Below the pieces are notes generated by a model. It searched no databases, was not told the origin of the DNA, and worked only from the letters and a program-made list of their open reading frames with translations. From positions 1-45,837 of the forward strand of contig CAYOHP010000042.1 in assembly GCA_964403795.1 (NCBI GenBank): a stretch of DNA of 45,837 bases, read 5' to 3'. Source of the DNA: CAYOHP01 sp964403795 [NCBI: uncultured bacterium] (GTDB lineage: Bacteria > Muiribacteriota > UBA6191 > CAZXTJ01). Both the position numbers and the translations under genes were made by a program. This document shows, in pieces, positions 16,870-24,211 of the stretch. Each line of letters begins with the position of its first letter. Positions within the stretch are counted from its first letter, which is position 1.

Positions 16870-17259
16870 GTGTCCGTCTTCTTCTCGCGGGGCTCGCGAA
16901 CCGAGCCTGACCAACCCGCACCCATTCTAGGAATCCCTCAGGGTTCGGGAAGCCATGTGTTTTCTGCAGGAGGGGGGGCGGTGCCCCCCTCCTGCGCCAC
17001 CCCCCACTTTCCCGGACTTTCTGGGTTGGACCTCGGCGCCTGCCGGCGGCTGGACCTGGATGGTTCCGGGCAGCGTGGAGCCAGCGGGCCGGAGCTCCGG
17101 TCCGTCAGCACGGGACGCCGCGGCCGTGGCTCCGCCACGACCCCGACGTCCCGTTGCAACCCTTCGGGTTGCTGCAGATTGGTTTGGGAGGGCCCCTCCC
17201 AAACCCACCGGGCTCGCTCCGCTCGCAGCCGCCTGCCGGGCTGTGGGCCTGCTGCCAGC
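16870..17259. other. Structured intergenic region with multiple hairpins
   Basis: Spacer of 390 bases between argS and the glycine-zipper gene, both read on the minus strand. No credible gene is visible. It contains a 12-bp stem with a 6-base loop (16966-16977 with 16984-16995), a CCGGAGCTCCGG palindrome (17089-17100), an 8-bp outer stem (17110-17117 with 17147-17154) enclosing a 6-bp hairpin (17125-17130 with 17134-17139), a 7-bp hairpin (17156-17162 with 17166-17172) and an 11-bp hairpin (17181-17191 with 17195-17205). None is followed by a T-run on either strand, so these are not standard intrinsic terminators. Confidence 0.75.
16924..16929 (-). promoter_or_regulatory. Putative -10 element (TAGAAT)
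   Basis: TAGAAT on the minus strand, 54 bases before ATG 16869. The upstream TTCCCG at 17-base spacing is only a weak -35 match. Confidence 0.35.
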
Positions 17260-19020
17260 TCACATCTGCTCGGTGGCCTGGATCCCCAGGAGCGAGAGGC
17301 CCAGCGCCAGGACCTCGGCGGTGGCCCGCACCAGGCCGAGGCGGGAGGCCTTGAGCCGGCCCTCCAGGTCCTTGATCTTGGGCAGGTCCTTGCGGTGCAG
17401 GTAGGAGTTCACCGCCGAGCGCAGCTCCAGCAGGTGGCCGGCGATCCCGCTCGGCTTGAAGCTCTCCCCGGCGGCCTCGACCACCCCGGCGAAGTCCGAG
17501 AGGAGCCGCACCAGGTTGCGCTCGTCGGGCTCGGTCAGCAGCGCCCAATCGGGCTCGACCCCGGCCGGTCCGGCCTTCTTGAGGATCGAGCGCAGCTGGG
17601 CGTGGCTGTACTGGACCCCGGGGCCGGTGTCCCCCTCGAAGTCGAAGGCGGTGGCCCAGTCGAAGATCACTTCCTTGGCCCGGTCGGGCCGCAGGTAGCC
17701 GAAGACCAGCGACGAGAGCGCGATCCTCCAGGCCACCACCTCGGGGTCCTCCCGCAGGTAGTCGCCCTTCGCCTCCTTGTTGGCCTCGAGCTTCTCGCGC
17801 ACCAGGGAGGCGGCCTCCTCGAGCACGTCCTGGAGGTAGACCACGTCGCCCGACCGCGTCTTCATCGCCCGCCCCCGGAACCGGGTGTGGGCGTAGTCCA
17901 CATGGACCAGCTTCTCCCGCACCCCCGGGATCAGCTTCTCGAGCGTCCGGAACAGCTGTTCGAAGTGCAGCTTCTGGGGAGCCCCGACCACGTAGAGGAT
18001 CCGGGCCGGGTCGAAGGTGTCGAGCCGGTACAGGGCGGCCGCCAGGTCCCGGGTGCCGTAGAGGGTGGCGCCGTCGGACTTGCGTACCAGGAAGGGCGGG
18101 ATGTCCTCGCCGACCTCGACGATCTCGGCGCCCTCGCTCTTCGAGAGCACCCCGGCAGCCTGCAAGCGGGCGATCGCCGGCTCCATCCGGTCGGTGTAGA
18201 AGCTCTCGCCGGTGTAGTGGTCGAAGCCCACTCCGATCCGCCCGTAGATGGCCTGGAACTCGGCGAGCGACACGTCCACGAACCGTTGCCACACCTGCCT
18301 GTGGGGGGTCGAACCCGCCTCCAGGTCGCGGAACCACTCCCGGGCCCGGGTCTCCAGCGGGGTCTCGACCCCCTTGGCGAGGCCCAGTCGGGTCCGCTCG
18401 GCATCCGCCTCGTCGTGGAACTTCACGTACAGCGAGACCAGGTAGCGGGCTCCCGTGGCGCTCTCCACCGCAGCCTCGAGTTCCGCCTCGTCGCCCCACA
18501 GGTCGAAGGCCACCGCGGCCCGCCCGAACTGGGTGCCCCAGTCGCCGAGGTGGTTGACCCCGATCACCTCCCACCCCAGGTGCCGGAGGATCCGCACCAG
18601 CGAGTTCCCCAGCACCGTCCCGTGGAGGTGCCCGATGTGGAAGGGCTTGGCCACGTTGGGACTCGAGAAGTCGATCACGACCCGTTGCCCTCGGGCCGGC
18701 GCGGCCGCGTACCGGACGGGATCCGCCAGGATCGGGTCGAGCACCACCCGGCCGGCGGCCCCGGGATCGAGTTCCAGGTTCAGGTAGGGCCCGGCGGTGC
18801 CGGCCCGGGCCACCAGGCCCCCGGTCGGGACTCGGGCAGCGAGCTCGGAGGCGAATTCGGGCGGCTTCTTCCCCTTGGCCTTGGCCCACCGGAAGACCGG
18901 CAGCGCCAGGTCGCCCATATCGGGCTTGGGGGGGATCGAGAGGCTGGAGGCCACCTCCTCGGGAGGGGCGTCGAGCAGGGGGGCGAGCAGGGTCGAAAGG
19001 GCCGTCCGCAGTGGATCCAT
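17260..19020 (-). CDS. argS: Arginyl-tRNA synthetase
   Basis: Class I aminoacyl-tRNA synthetase that charges tRNA-Arg in the cytoplasm. The 586 residues are a normal length. Visible are the N-terminal additional domain, the HIGH motif in FHIGHLHGT preceded by DFSSPNVAKP, NHLGDWGTQFG, the MKTRSG segment that stands where other class I enzymes have KMSKS, and the C-terminal anticodon-binding helical domain ending in LGIQATEQM. ATG 19020 is preceded by TAGGCT nine bases upstream with no clear ribosome site, suggesting a very short leader. Divergent from the lipoprotein gene at 19134. Confidence 0.97.
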   Translation of the reverse strand: MDPLRTALSTLLAPLLDAPPEEVASSLSIPPKPDMGDLALPVFRWAKAKGKKPPEFASELAARVPTGGLVARAGTAGPYLNLELDPGAAGRVVLDPILADPVRYAAAPARGQRVVIDFSSPNVAKPFHIGHLHGTVLGNSLVRILRHLGWEVIGVNHLGDWGTQFGRAAVAFDLWGDEAELEAAVESATGARYLVSLYVKFHDEADAERTRLGLAKGVETPLETRAREWFRDLEAGSTPHRQVWQRFVDVSLAEFQAIYGRIGVGFDHYTGESFYTDRMEPAIARLQAAGVLSKSEGAEIVEVGEDIPPFLVRKSDGATLYGTRDLAAALYRLDTFDPARILYVVGAPQKLHFEQLFRTLEKLIPGVREKLVHVDYAHTRFRGRAMKTRSGDVVYLQDVLEEAASLVREKLEANKEAKGDYLREDPEVVAWRIALSSLVFGYLRPDRAKEVIFDWATAFDFEGDTGPGVQYSHAQLRSILKKAGPAGVEPDWALLTEPDERNLVRLLSDFAGVVEAAGESFKPSGIAGHLLELRSAVNSYLHRKDLPKIKDLEGRLKASRLGLVRATAEVLALGLSLLGIQATEQM

Positions 19021-19029
19021 GGTGGTGCG

Positions 19030-19035
19030 AGCCTA
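19030..19035 (-). promoter_or_regulatory. Putative -10 element (TAGGCT) for argS
   Basis: TAGGCT followed by CG lies nine bases before the argS ATG. The same TAGGCTCG string precedes murI and the gene at 42862. A leader this short implies leaderless or near-leaderless translation. Confidence 0.4.
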
Positions 19036-19133
19036 CACCAGGACACCGAGCCGGGGCGGCTGACCCCTTCGCCCCCGGGGTCCCGCCGTGGTACATGCGG
19101 GGGAGCCGCTCGGCGGCTTTCGAGGAGGCGATC

Positions 19134-19538
19134 GTGCGCCCAGTACCCAAGGCACCCGGCACCCGGCTCGGGTTCCTCTTCGCAGCCCTGCTCGCGCTGG
19201 GCGGCTGCGCCATGTCCGGCGATTCCGGCAGCAGCTCCGGCTCGACCCCCAAGAACGTCGACGCCGTCCACATGCAAAACGGCGACGTGCTGGTCGGCGA
19301 GCTGGGGCTCTCCAAGGTCGAGATCGAAGTCGACTACCTGCAGAACAAGGTCTCGATCGAGCCCCGCCACATCGAGAGCCTCGAGTTCCTGGCCAGCGGC
19401 AAGACCAAGGTCGTGACCCGCCACGGCGACGTGCTCCAGGGCGCCTCCGGGATCGCCTCGCTGCGCCTGCGCACCAAGACCGGTTCCGACGTGGTCCTGG
19501 CCCCCAAGGACATCCGTCGCATCACCTTCGCCGAGTAG
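19134..19538 (+). CDS. Small predicted lipoprotein
   Basis: Protein of 134 residues. A lipoprotein signal ends in LALGGC, so the Cys should be lipidated by Lgt and cleaved by Lsp. A Ser/Gly spacer leads to a beta-rich domain built from two similar units (NGDVLVGEL...IESLEF and HGDVLQGAS...IRRITF). Such NGD-V-x-G repeats occur in exported proteins of unknown function. GTG 19134 is preceded by GAGGAGG about five bases upstream. Start of a plus-strand run reaching 22188. Confidence 0.72.
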   Translation: MRPVPKAPGTRLGFLFAALLALGGCAMSGDSGSSSGSTPKNVDAVHMQNGDVLVGELGLSKVEIEVDYLQNKVSIEPRHIESLEFLASGKTKVVTRHGDVLQGASGIASLRLRTKTGSDVVLAPKDIRRITFAE

Positions 19539-19622
19539 GCGAGGCTGCCGGGTCCCCGGTCTGCCCGGCCCGGGGAGCGGCTCCTGGCCTTCCTCCCTTG
19601 CCGTGCCCTGGTCCGGCGCATT

Positions 19623-20234
19623 ATGGATCCCCGTATGGGTAGCGAGAACATCCCCGAGGACGAGCTCGCCCACTTCATCCTCCAGGTCCGGATGCTCTCG
19701 TCCAAGGAGTACCCGACCCCGGCCGAGCGCGAGCGCGGCATGAAGAAGATCCGCCAGCTCGCCAACAAGCTCTTCCGGGACTACATGGGCTACTACCCGG
19801 ACGGGCGCTACCGCATCAAGGCCAAGGGCGAGCGCTGCTTCGCCGAGGCGGTGGCGGCGATGGGCGGGGCCGAGGGCGTGATGGTGCGGCACCTGGGCGA
19901 CAATCCTCTCCTCCGGCAGATCTTCCGGGGGGCGGGGGAAGGCGGTACGCGCACCCCCGGGCCCTCCGGTGGAATGCCCGGGGAGGCGGTGGCCAGCCCG
20001 GAGCCGGTCGCGGCCGGCATCGAGGGCGGCCCGGACCCCCAGGCCGCGCCGGCACCCGGGAACCCGGCGGGGACGGGTTCTGGAGACCAGGATCCGGCTC
20101 CCTTGCCCCGGATTTTCGGCCACTACCCGCCCGCCCTGGGACCCCGGCCCCCCGAGATCGTCGATCTGGAGCGGCTGGCGACCGAGGACCCGGAGCTCAC
20201 CCTCGAGATCGAGAAGCTGGGGCCCGAAGAGTGA
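19623..20234 (+). CDS. Conserved-looking protein of unknown function
   Basis: Protein of 203 residues, not recognised. Residues 8-105 are charged, predicted helical and compositionally normal (IPEDELAHFILQVRML, ERERGMKKIRQLANKLFRDYMGYYPDGRY). Residues 105-170 are a Gly/Pro/Ala-rich linker, and the end is acidic. No signal peptide or membrane segment is seen. ATG 19623 is used, with in-frame ATG 19635 as an alternative; neither has a strong ribosome site. It precedes a kinase gene by 37 bases, so it may be a partner or substrate, but that is only positional. Confidence 0.6.
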   Translation: MDPRMGSENIPEDELAHFILQVRMLSSKEYPTPAERERGMKKIRQLANKLFRDYMGYYPDGRYRIKAKGERCFAEAVAAMGGAEGVMVRHLGDNPLLRQIFRGAGEGGTRTPGPSGGMPGEAVASPEPVAAGIEGGPDPQAAPAPGNPAGTGSGDQDPAPLPRIFGHYPPALGPRPPEIVDLERLATEDPELTLEIEKLGPEE

Positions 20235-20259
20235 GTGCGAGCCTGGGGGGCGTTCGGGC

Positions 20260-20265
20260 TACGGT
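20260..20265 (+). promoter_or_regulatory. Putative -10 element (TACGGT) for a leaderless kinase mRNA
   Basis: TACGGT ends six bases before ATG 20272, the spacing expected if transcription starts at the start codon. No ribosome-binding site is seen. The same hexamer precedes ATG 7178/7175 on the minus strand. Confidence 0.35.
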
Positions 20266-20271
20266 GCGGGC

Positions 20272-21408
20272 ATGACCGAGCCGGCCGGTCCGCTCGAATT
20301 CGAGCGCATCAACGAATTCCAGGTGGTGCGGCTGCTGGGGCGCGGGACCCAGGCCGACGTCTACCAGGTCACCGACGGCAAGGCGACCTACGCGCTGAAG
20401 ATCCAGCGGTACACCGACATGCAGGGTCGCCCGCTCTCGCCCGAGCGCTACCGGTATGCCCAGATCCGCATGAAGAGCGAGTTGGATCTCTTCATGGAGG
20501 ACTTCGGCGGCGAGGCCAGCCGGGACTTCGCGGTCGAGGTCCACCAGATGGACCGCTTCGGGGACCGCTACTACCTGGTGCTCGAGTACTGCCCGAAGTC
20601 GCTGCTCGACTTCTGCCGGATGAGTCTCGATCCCGCCGACCTGCACACCAAGCTGAACCTCTTCCAGCAGCTGGTGGATGCCCTCGACCACTTGCATGCG
20701 AGGGGGTGGGTCCACCGGGACGTGAAGCCCGAGAACATCCTGATCGCCGAGGACGGAAGGGCCCGCCTGGCGGACTTCGGGATCGCCATCAAGCAGGGCA
20801 CCGTCGCCCGGACCTTCGGGAGTCCTCTCTACATCCCGCCCGAGTACTACGAGATGGCGGTCACCTCCCAAGGGGTGAGCCTGCTGCTCCGGCAACGGAG
20901 CATGGAGCGGGCCTTCGACATCTACGCCCTGGGCGTGACCATGCACGAGCTCTTCACCGGGGAGCGGCCGTTCACCGGGCGCGACCTCGGGGAGGCGGTC
21001 TCCAAGCTCGCCGACTCGGAGAGCTACGACGGGCTCGAGGCGAGGATCCGGGAGCTGTTGCCCAAGGGGAGGGTGCCGAGCGCCCTGGTCAGGGCCCTGC
21101 GGCGGCCCTTGGCCTACAGCGAGCCGCACCGCATGGTGCATGCCGCCTTCGCCAAGCTCCGCCTCTACCTGGACCGGGCCCGGGAGGGACTGGTCGAGCC
21201 GGGGGCCTCGTCGATCCCTCCCGGCCTCTTCTCCCGCCCGGTCAAGCCTCCGTCCGAACCGCGGGAGCGGCTCAACGAGGGCGCGGGCAGTCTGGTCGAC
21301 GGTGGTCCCGAAGGTCTGGTCGAACTCGAGAAGGCCCGCAACCAGAGCCGCGAGATCCTCGAAGAGCTCCGGCTGCGCCAGACCATCCCGCCGAAGAACG
21401 TGGTGTAG
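20272..21408 (+). CDS. Soluble Hanks-type Ser/Thr protein kinase
   Basis: Protein of 378 residues with no membrane helix. The kinase domain covers about 10-300: glycine loop GRGTQADVY, YALKIQ lysine, HRDVKPEN, DFGIA and a PPE in place of APE. An insertion of about 20 residues (VTSQGVSLLLRQRSM) follows the activation segment before the DIYALG helix. The C-terminal 80 residues are linker and charged helix (LEKARNQSREILEELRLRQ). All catalytic residues are kept, so activity is expected. Substrate is unknown. Downstream is a lipoprotein gene after a 192-base spacer. Confidence 0.9.
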   Translation: MTEPAGPLEFERINEFQVVRLLGRGTQADVYQVTDGKATYALKIQRYTDMQGRPLSPERYRYAQIRMKSELDLFMEDFGGEASRDFAVEVHQMDRFGDRYYLVLEYCPKSLLDFCRMSLDPADLHTKLNLFQQLVDALDHLHARGWVHRDVKPENILIAEDGRARLADFGIAIKQGTVARTFGSPLYIPPEYYEMAVTSQGVSLLLRQRSMERAFDIYALGVTMHELFTGERPFTGRDLGEAVSKLADSESYDGLEARIRELLPKGRVPSALVRALRRPLAYSEPHRMVHAAFAKLRLYLDRAREGLVEPGASSIPPGLFSRPVKPPSEPRERLNEGAGSLVDGGPEGLVELEKARNQSREILEELRLRQTIPPKNVV

Positions 21409-21440
21409 GTCGACCCAGGTCCGCCACGACAGGGGCCCCG

Positions 21441-21578
21441 GTCTCGTGAGTCTCTCGATCGTCTCACGGCTGAGACCCGGCTACACCCCCGATCCGGATC
21501 CGAGACGGCCTCCCGAGGCTCCACGAGCGCCAGGAGCCGAGTGTCTCATGCTGGCACTGAACTTGTTTCGGATGTCTC
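21441..21578 (+). promoter_or_regulatory. Cluster of GTCTC/GAGAC motifs in the leader of a lipoprotein gene
   Basis: Seven copies of GTCTC or its complement occur within 138 bases (21441, 21450, 21461, 21472, 21502, 21543, 21574). Two pairings compete: CGTGAG (21445-21450) with CTCACG (21463-21468), and GTCTCA (21461-21466) with TGAGAC (21471-21476). Operator-like or attenuator-like; function is not shown. Confidence 0.35.
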
Positions 21579-21600
21579 GGCGGCGGCGGAGGGATCGGCA

Positions 21601-22188
21601 ATGGCGGAGTCGACTCGCAGACGGCGGAGCAAGGGAGGCCTGGTCCTCCTGGTCGCCTCCAGCCTGTTCGCCTCGACCGGCTGTGCCCTCCTCGAGATCC
21701 CCCAGGCGGCGGCTCCCACTCCGGGAACCGAGAGCCACCATCAGTCGTCGAGTTCGTCCAAGACGAGCGCCATCGCCCAGATCATCGGGATCCTCGGCGG
21801 CATCCTCCTCGACGTGCTGCTCAGCACTCCGGCCTCCTCGGCCAGCGCCTCGACGGCCTCGATGGGTCCCGGGGGCTTCGAGGAGCCGGGGTACACCGGG
21901 GCGGCGTCCTCGGCCAACCGGGCAGCCTCGAACCCGGTCCGCCGGGACCCGGTGCCCGGGGCCGACGAGGACGTCCCGGTGCCGGCCGCCCGGCCGGCGG
22001 CCCGCGCCGACGCAGAGGCAGCTCCCGAGGTCGCCCCCGCGGTCGAGCCGGAGACCGGCGGAGATGCCACACTCACCTCGGTGCCGGTGCCGGCCGAGGA
22101 GATCCAGACCGACATCAACACCGTCGGTCCCACCTCCGAGGTCAAGGTGGCGGACGGCGGGTTCCCGGCACAGGGCACCTTCGCCTGA
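21601..22188 (+). CDS. Predicted lipoprotein with Ala/Pro-rich body
   Basis: Protein of 195 residues. Basic N-terminus, hydrophobic core and a lipobox ending FASTGC; the mature part is low in complexity (Ser run, then Ala/Pro/Val-rich), with one hydrophobic segment near residues 58-75 (IAQIIGILGGILLDVLL) that could form a second membrane contact. ATG 21601 is supported by GGAGGG about eight bases upstream. No known family. Convergent with the ABC transporter operon. Confidence 0.62.
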   Translation: MAESTRRRRSKGGLVLLVASSLFASTGCALLEIPQAAAPTPGTESHHQSSSSSKTSAIAQIIGILGGILLDVLLSTPASSASASTASMGPGGFEEPGYTGAASSANRAASNPVRRDPVPGADEDVPVPAARPAARADAEAAPEVAPAVEPETGGDATLTSVPVPAEEIQTDINTVGPTSEVKVADGGFPAQGTFA

Positions 22189-22254
22189 CCCTGGTCCCCG
22201 ACCCGCCGAGGGCCCTACCAAGCCCGGCCCCGACTTCTCGGTGCGGCCCAGGCC

Positions 22255-23430
22255 TCAGCCCGTCTGCGCCCGGACCTCGGCGGCCTCGTCCCATCGCACC
22301 TCGAGCCGGAGCGGCCCCCGGGTCCCGGCCTCGCCCACGACCTGGAAGGCGAAGGCGTCCGGGTAGCGCCGACACCAGCTCCCGTCCTCGGCCCGGAAGC
22401 CGATCTCGATCCGGTACCGGCCAGGTGCCAGGGGGAGCGCCGGGAAGGTGACCCCGAGTTCCCGGACTCCCGCGGCGCCTTGGAACCTGCCGGGCGCCGA
22501 TCCCCCCCAGAGTTCCGTCCCGGACGCATCGAAGAGCCGCACCCCGAGCTCGAAGCCGTCGTCCCCAGGACCCCGGGGGAAGCCGGCCCCGGCCCCCGCC
22601 CCCGCCACCGTTACCACCAGATCCAGGCATTGGCCGGCTCGGATCGCCCCCGGCCGGCGGCTCCGGGTCCCGACCAGGGTCGGGCCCCGGCCGGGCGCCG
22701 GGCGCCCGGGGTCGGCCGCCGCCGCCAGTCCGGCGTGGTAGGCATCGAGCACCTGGTCGGTCGGCCCTTCGGCCCGGATCCGACCCCGCTCCATCCACAG
22801 CACCCGGTCGCACTCCTGGCGGATCAACTCGTGGTCGTGTCCGGCCAGCAGCAAGGCAGCGCCCGCCTCCCGGAGCCGCCCCACCCGTTCCCGGGCCCGG
22901 GCCCGGAAGGCCAGGTCGCCGACCAGGAACCCCTCGTCGACCAGCAGGAGTTCCGGCTGGTCCAGGGTCGAGACCGCGAAGGCCAGCCGAAGCAGCATGC
23001 CCTGGGAGTAACCCCGGGTCGGCGCCTCCAGCGGGGCCCCTGCCAGTTCCTCGATCCCCTCCCGGGCAGCCTCGAACACCGCCTCGTCGATCCCCAGCAG
23101 GGCGGCCAGGAACCCGGCGTTCTCCCAGCCGCTGCGATGAGGGTCGAAGCCGGCACCGAGTTCGAGCAGGGGCCGGACCCGGGGAGTGACGCCGACCGAG
23201 CCGCGATCGGGGGTCAGGACTCCCGCCGCGGTCCGGAGCAGGGTGGTCTTGCCCGCCCCGTTGTCGCCGATCACACCGACCGCCTCCCCGGCACCGACGG
23301 TCAGGTCGATCCCCACCAGGGCGGGATGGGCCGGGGTGGCGACCAACCCCAGGCGTTCGGCCAGGGTGGTGCCCTGCCGGGGGTAGGCGAGATGGACCTC
23401 CCGGAACCGGAGCACCGGGGATGGGTTCAT
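22255..23430 (-). CDS. Polysaccharide ABC transporter ATP-binding protein (Wzt-like)
   Basis: ATPase of 391 residues that should power export of a lipid-linked polysaccharide or teichoic-acid-like polymer. Walker A GDNGAGKTT, signature-like YSQGM, Walker B LLLVDEG and the H-loop in LLLAGHDHEL are clear, as is the VGD after Walker B typical of this subfamily. Residues beyond about 255 form a C-terminal beta domain like the Wzt carbohydrate-binding domain, which recognises the modified end of the polymer. ATG overlaps the permease stop (ATGA). Confidence 0.9.
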   Translation of the reverse strand: MNPSPVLRFREVHLAYPRQGTTLAERLGLVATPAHPALVGIDLTVGAGEAVGVIGDNGAGKTTLLRTAAGVLTPDRGSVGVTPRVRPLLELGAGFDPHRSGWENAGFLAALLGIDEAVFEAAREGIEELAGAPLEAPTRGYSQGMLLRLAFAVSTLDQPELLLVDEGFLVGDLAFRARARERVGRLREAGAALLLAGHDHELIRQECDRVLWMERGRIRAEGPTDQVLDAYHAGLAAAADPGRPAPGRGPTLVGTRSRRPGAIRAGQCLDLVVTVAGAGAGAGFPRGPGDDGFELGVRLFDASGTELWGGSAPGRFQGAAGVRELGVTFPALPLAPGRYRIEIGFRAEDGSWCRRYPDAFAFQVVGEAGTRGPLRLEVRWDEAAEVRAQTG

Positions 23431-24200
23431 GCCAGGGCCGCCACCTGGCGGGCTCGCCGACGGTAGCTGACGGCGGCAGCCAGCGAGGCCAGGGTCGCGA
23501 TCCCGGTCGCACCGGCCAGCAGACCCGGATCGGGGGGCAGCCCGCGCCCCAGTACCACCTGCCAGAGCCCGAAGAGGGGGGCCAGCGGATTGGCGGCCAG
23601 CACCAGCGAGGCGGTGCCCGTCACCCGCTCGAGGGGATAGAGCACCGGGGTGGCGAAGAAGCCCAGACGGAGCGCTGGGGCCAGGGCCGGCGCCAGGTCC
23701 GGGATCCTCAGGCAGGCCAGTGCCAGGAGCAGGGCCAGGGGGAAGACCGTCGCCAGGTGCAGGCCCGTGACCACCAGGAGCCAGAGCGGGGAGGCCCCCT
23801 GGAAGAGCCCCACCAGGAGGACTCCTGCCAGGAAGCCGGGCAGGTTCACCAGTCCCGGCGCCAGGGCGAAGTACCCGGGCTCGACGTGCAGCGAGCGCAG
23901 CATCGAGGCGGCGCTCGTGAGCGAGGTCGCCGAGCCCGAGAGGGTGGCGGCCAGGAAGGCCCAGGGAAGGACCCCGGAGGCCAGGGGGCCGACCTGGCCG
24001 GGGTTCCCGACCTCGAGGATCCCGCCCAGGACCAGGGCGTAGGCCCCGACCAGGAGCAAGGGGTCGAGCAGCGGCCAGAGCATCCCCAGCAAGGCTCCCC
24101 GATGGCGCAGCGCCAGCTCGCGGCGCACGATCGCGACCAGGGTGCGCCGATCGGCGCGCGGCCTCGGGGCGGGCAGGTCCGGGAGCGAGGACGGAAGCAT
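23427..24200 (-). CDS. Polysaccharide ABC transporter permease (Wzm/ABC-2 type)
   Basis: Integral membrane protein of 257 residues with about six membrane helices and a basic N-terminus (RRELALRHRGALLGMLWPLLDPL), the pattern of Wzm/TagG-type permeases. It partners the downstream ATPase, whose start overlaps its stop. ATG 24200 is supported by GGAGG five bases upstream. The upstream kinase gene ends 11 bases before, so all three are likely co-transcribed. Confidence 0.9.
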   Translation of the reverse strand: MLPSSLPDLPAPRPRADRRTLVAIVRRELALRHRGALLGMLWPLLDPLLLVGAYALVLGGILEVGNPGQVGPLASGVLPWAFLAATLSGSATSLTSAASMLRSLHVEPGYFALAPGLVNLPGFLAGVLLVGLFQGASPLWLLVVTGLHLATVFPLALLLALACLRIPDLAPALAPALRLGFFATPVLYPLERVTGTASLVLAANPLAPLFGLWQVVLGRGLPPDPGLLAGATGIATLASLAAAVSYRRRARQVAALA

Positions 24201-24211
24201 CGTCCCCTCCA

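Noticed and set aside
16966-16995. Rho-independent terminator
   Set aside because: The 12-bp stem is strong but no T-run follows on either strand, so I record it only as a hairpin.
16955-17404. Possible plus-strand gene across the hairpin region after argS
   Set aside because: Composition is random-like, it enters argS antisense, and the region is better explained as structured non-coding DNA.
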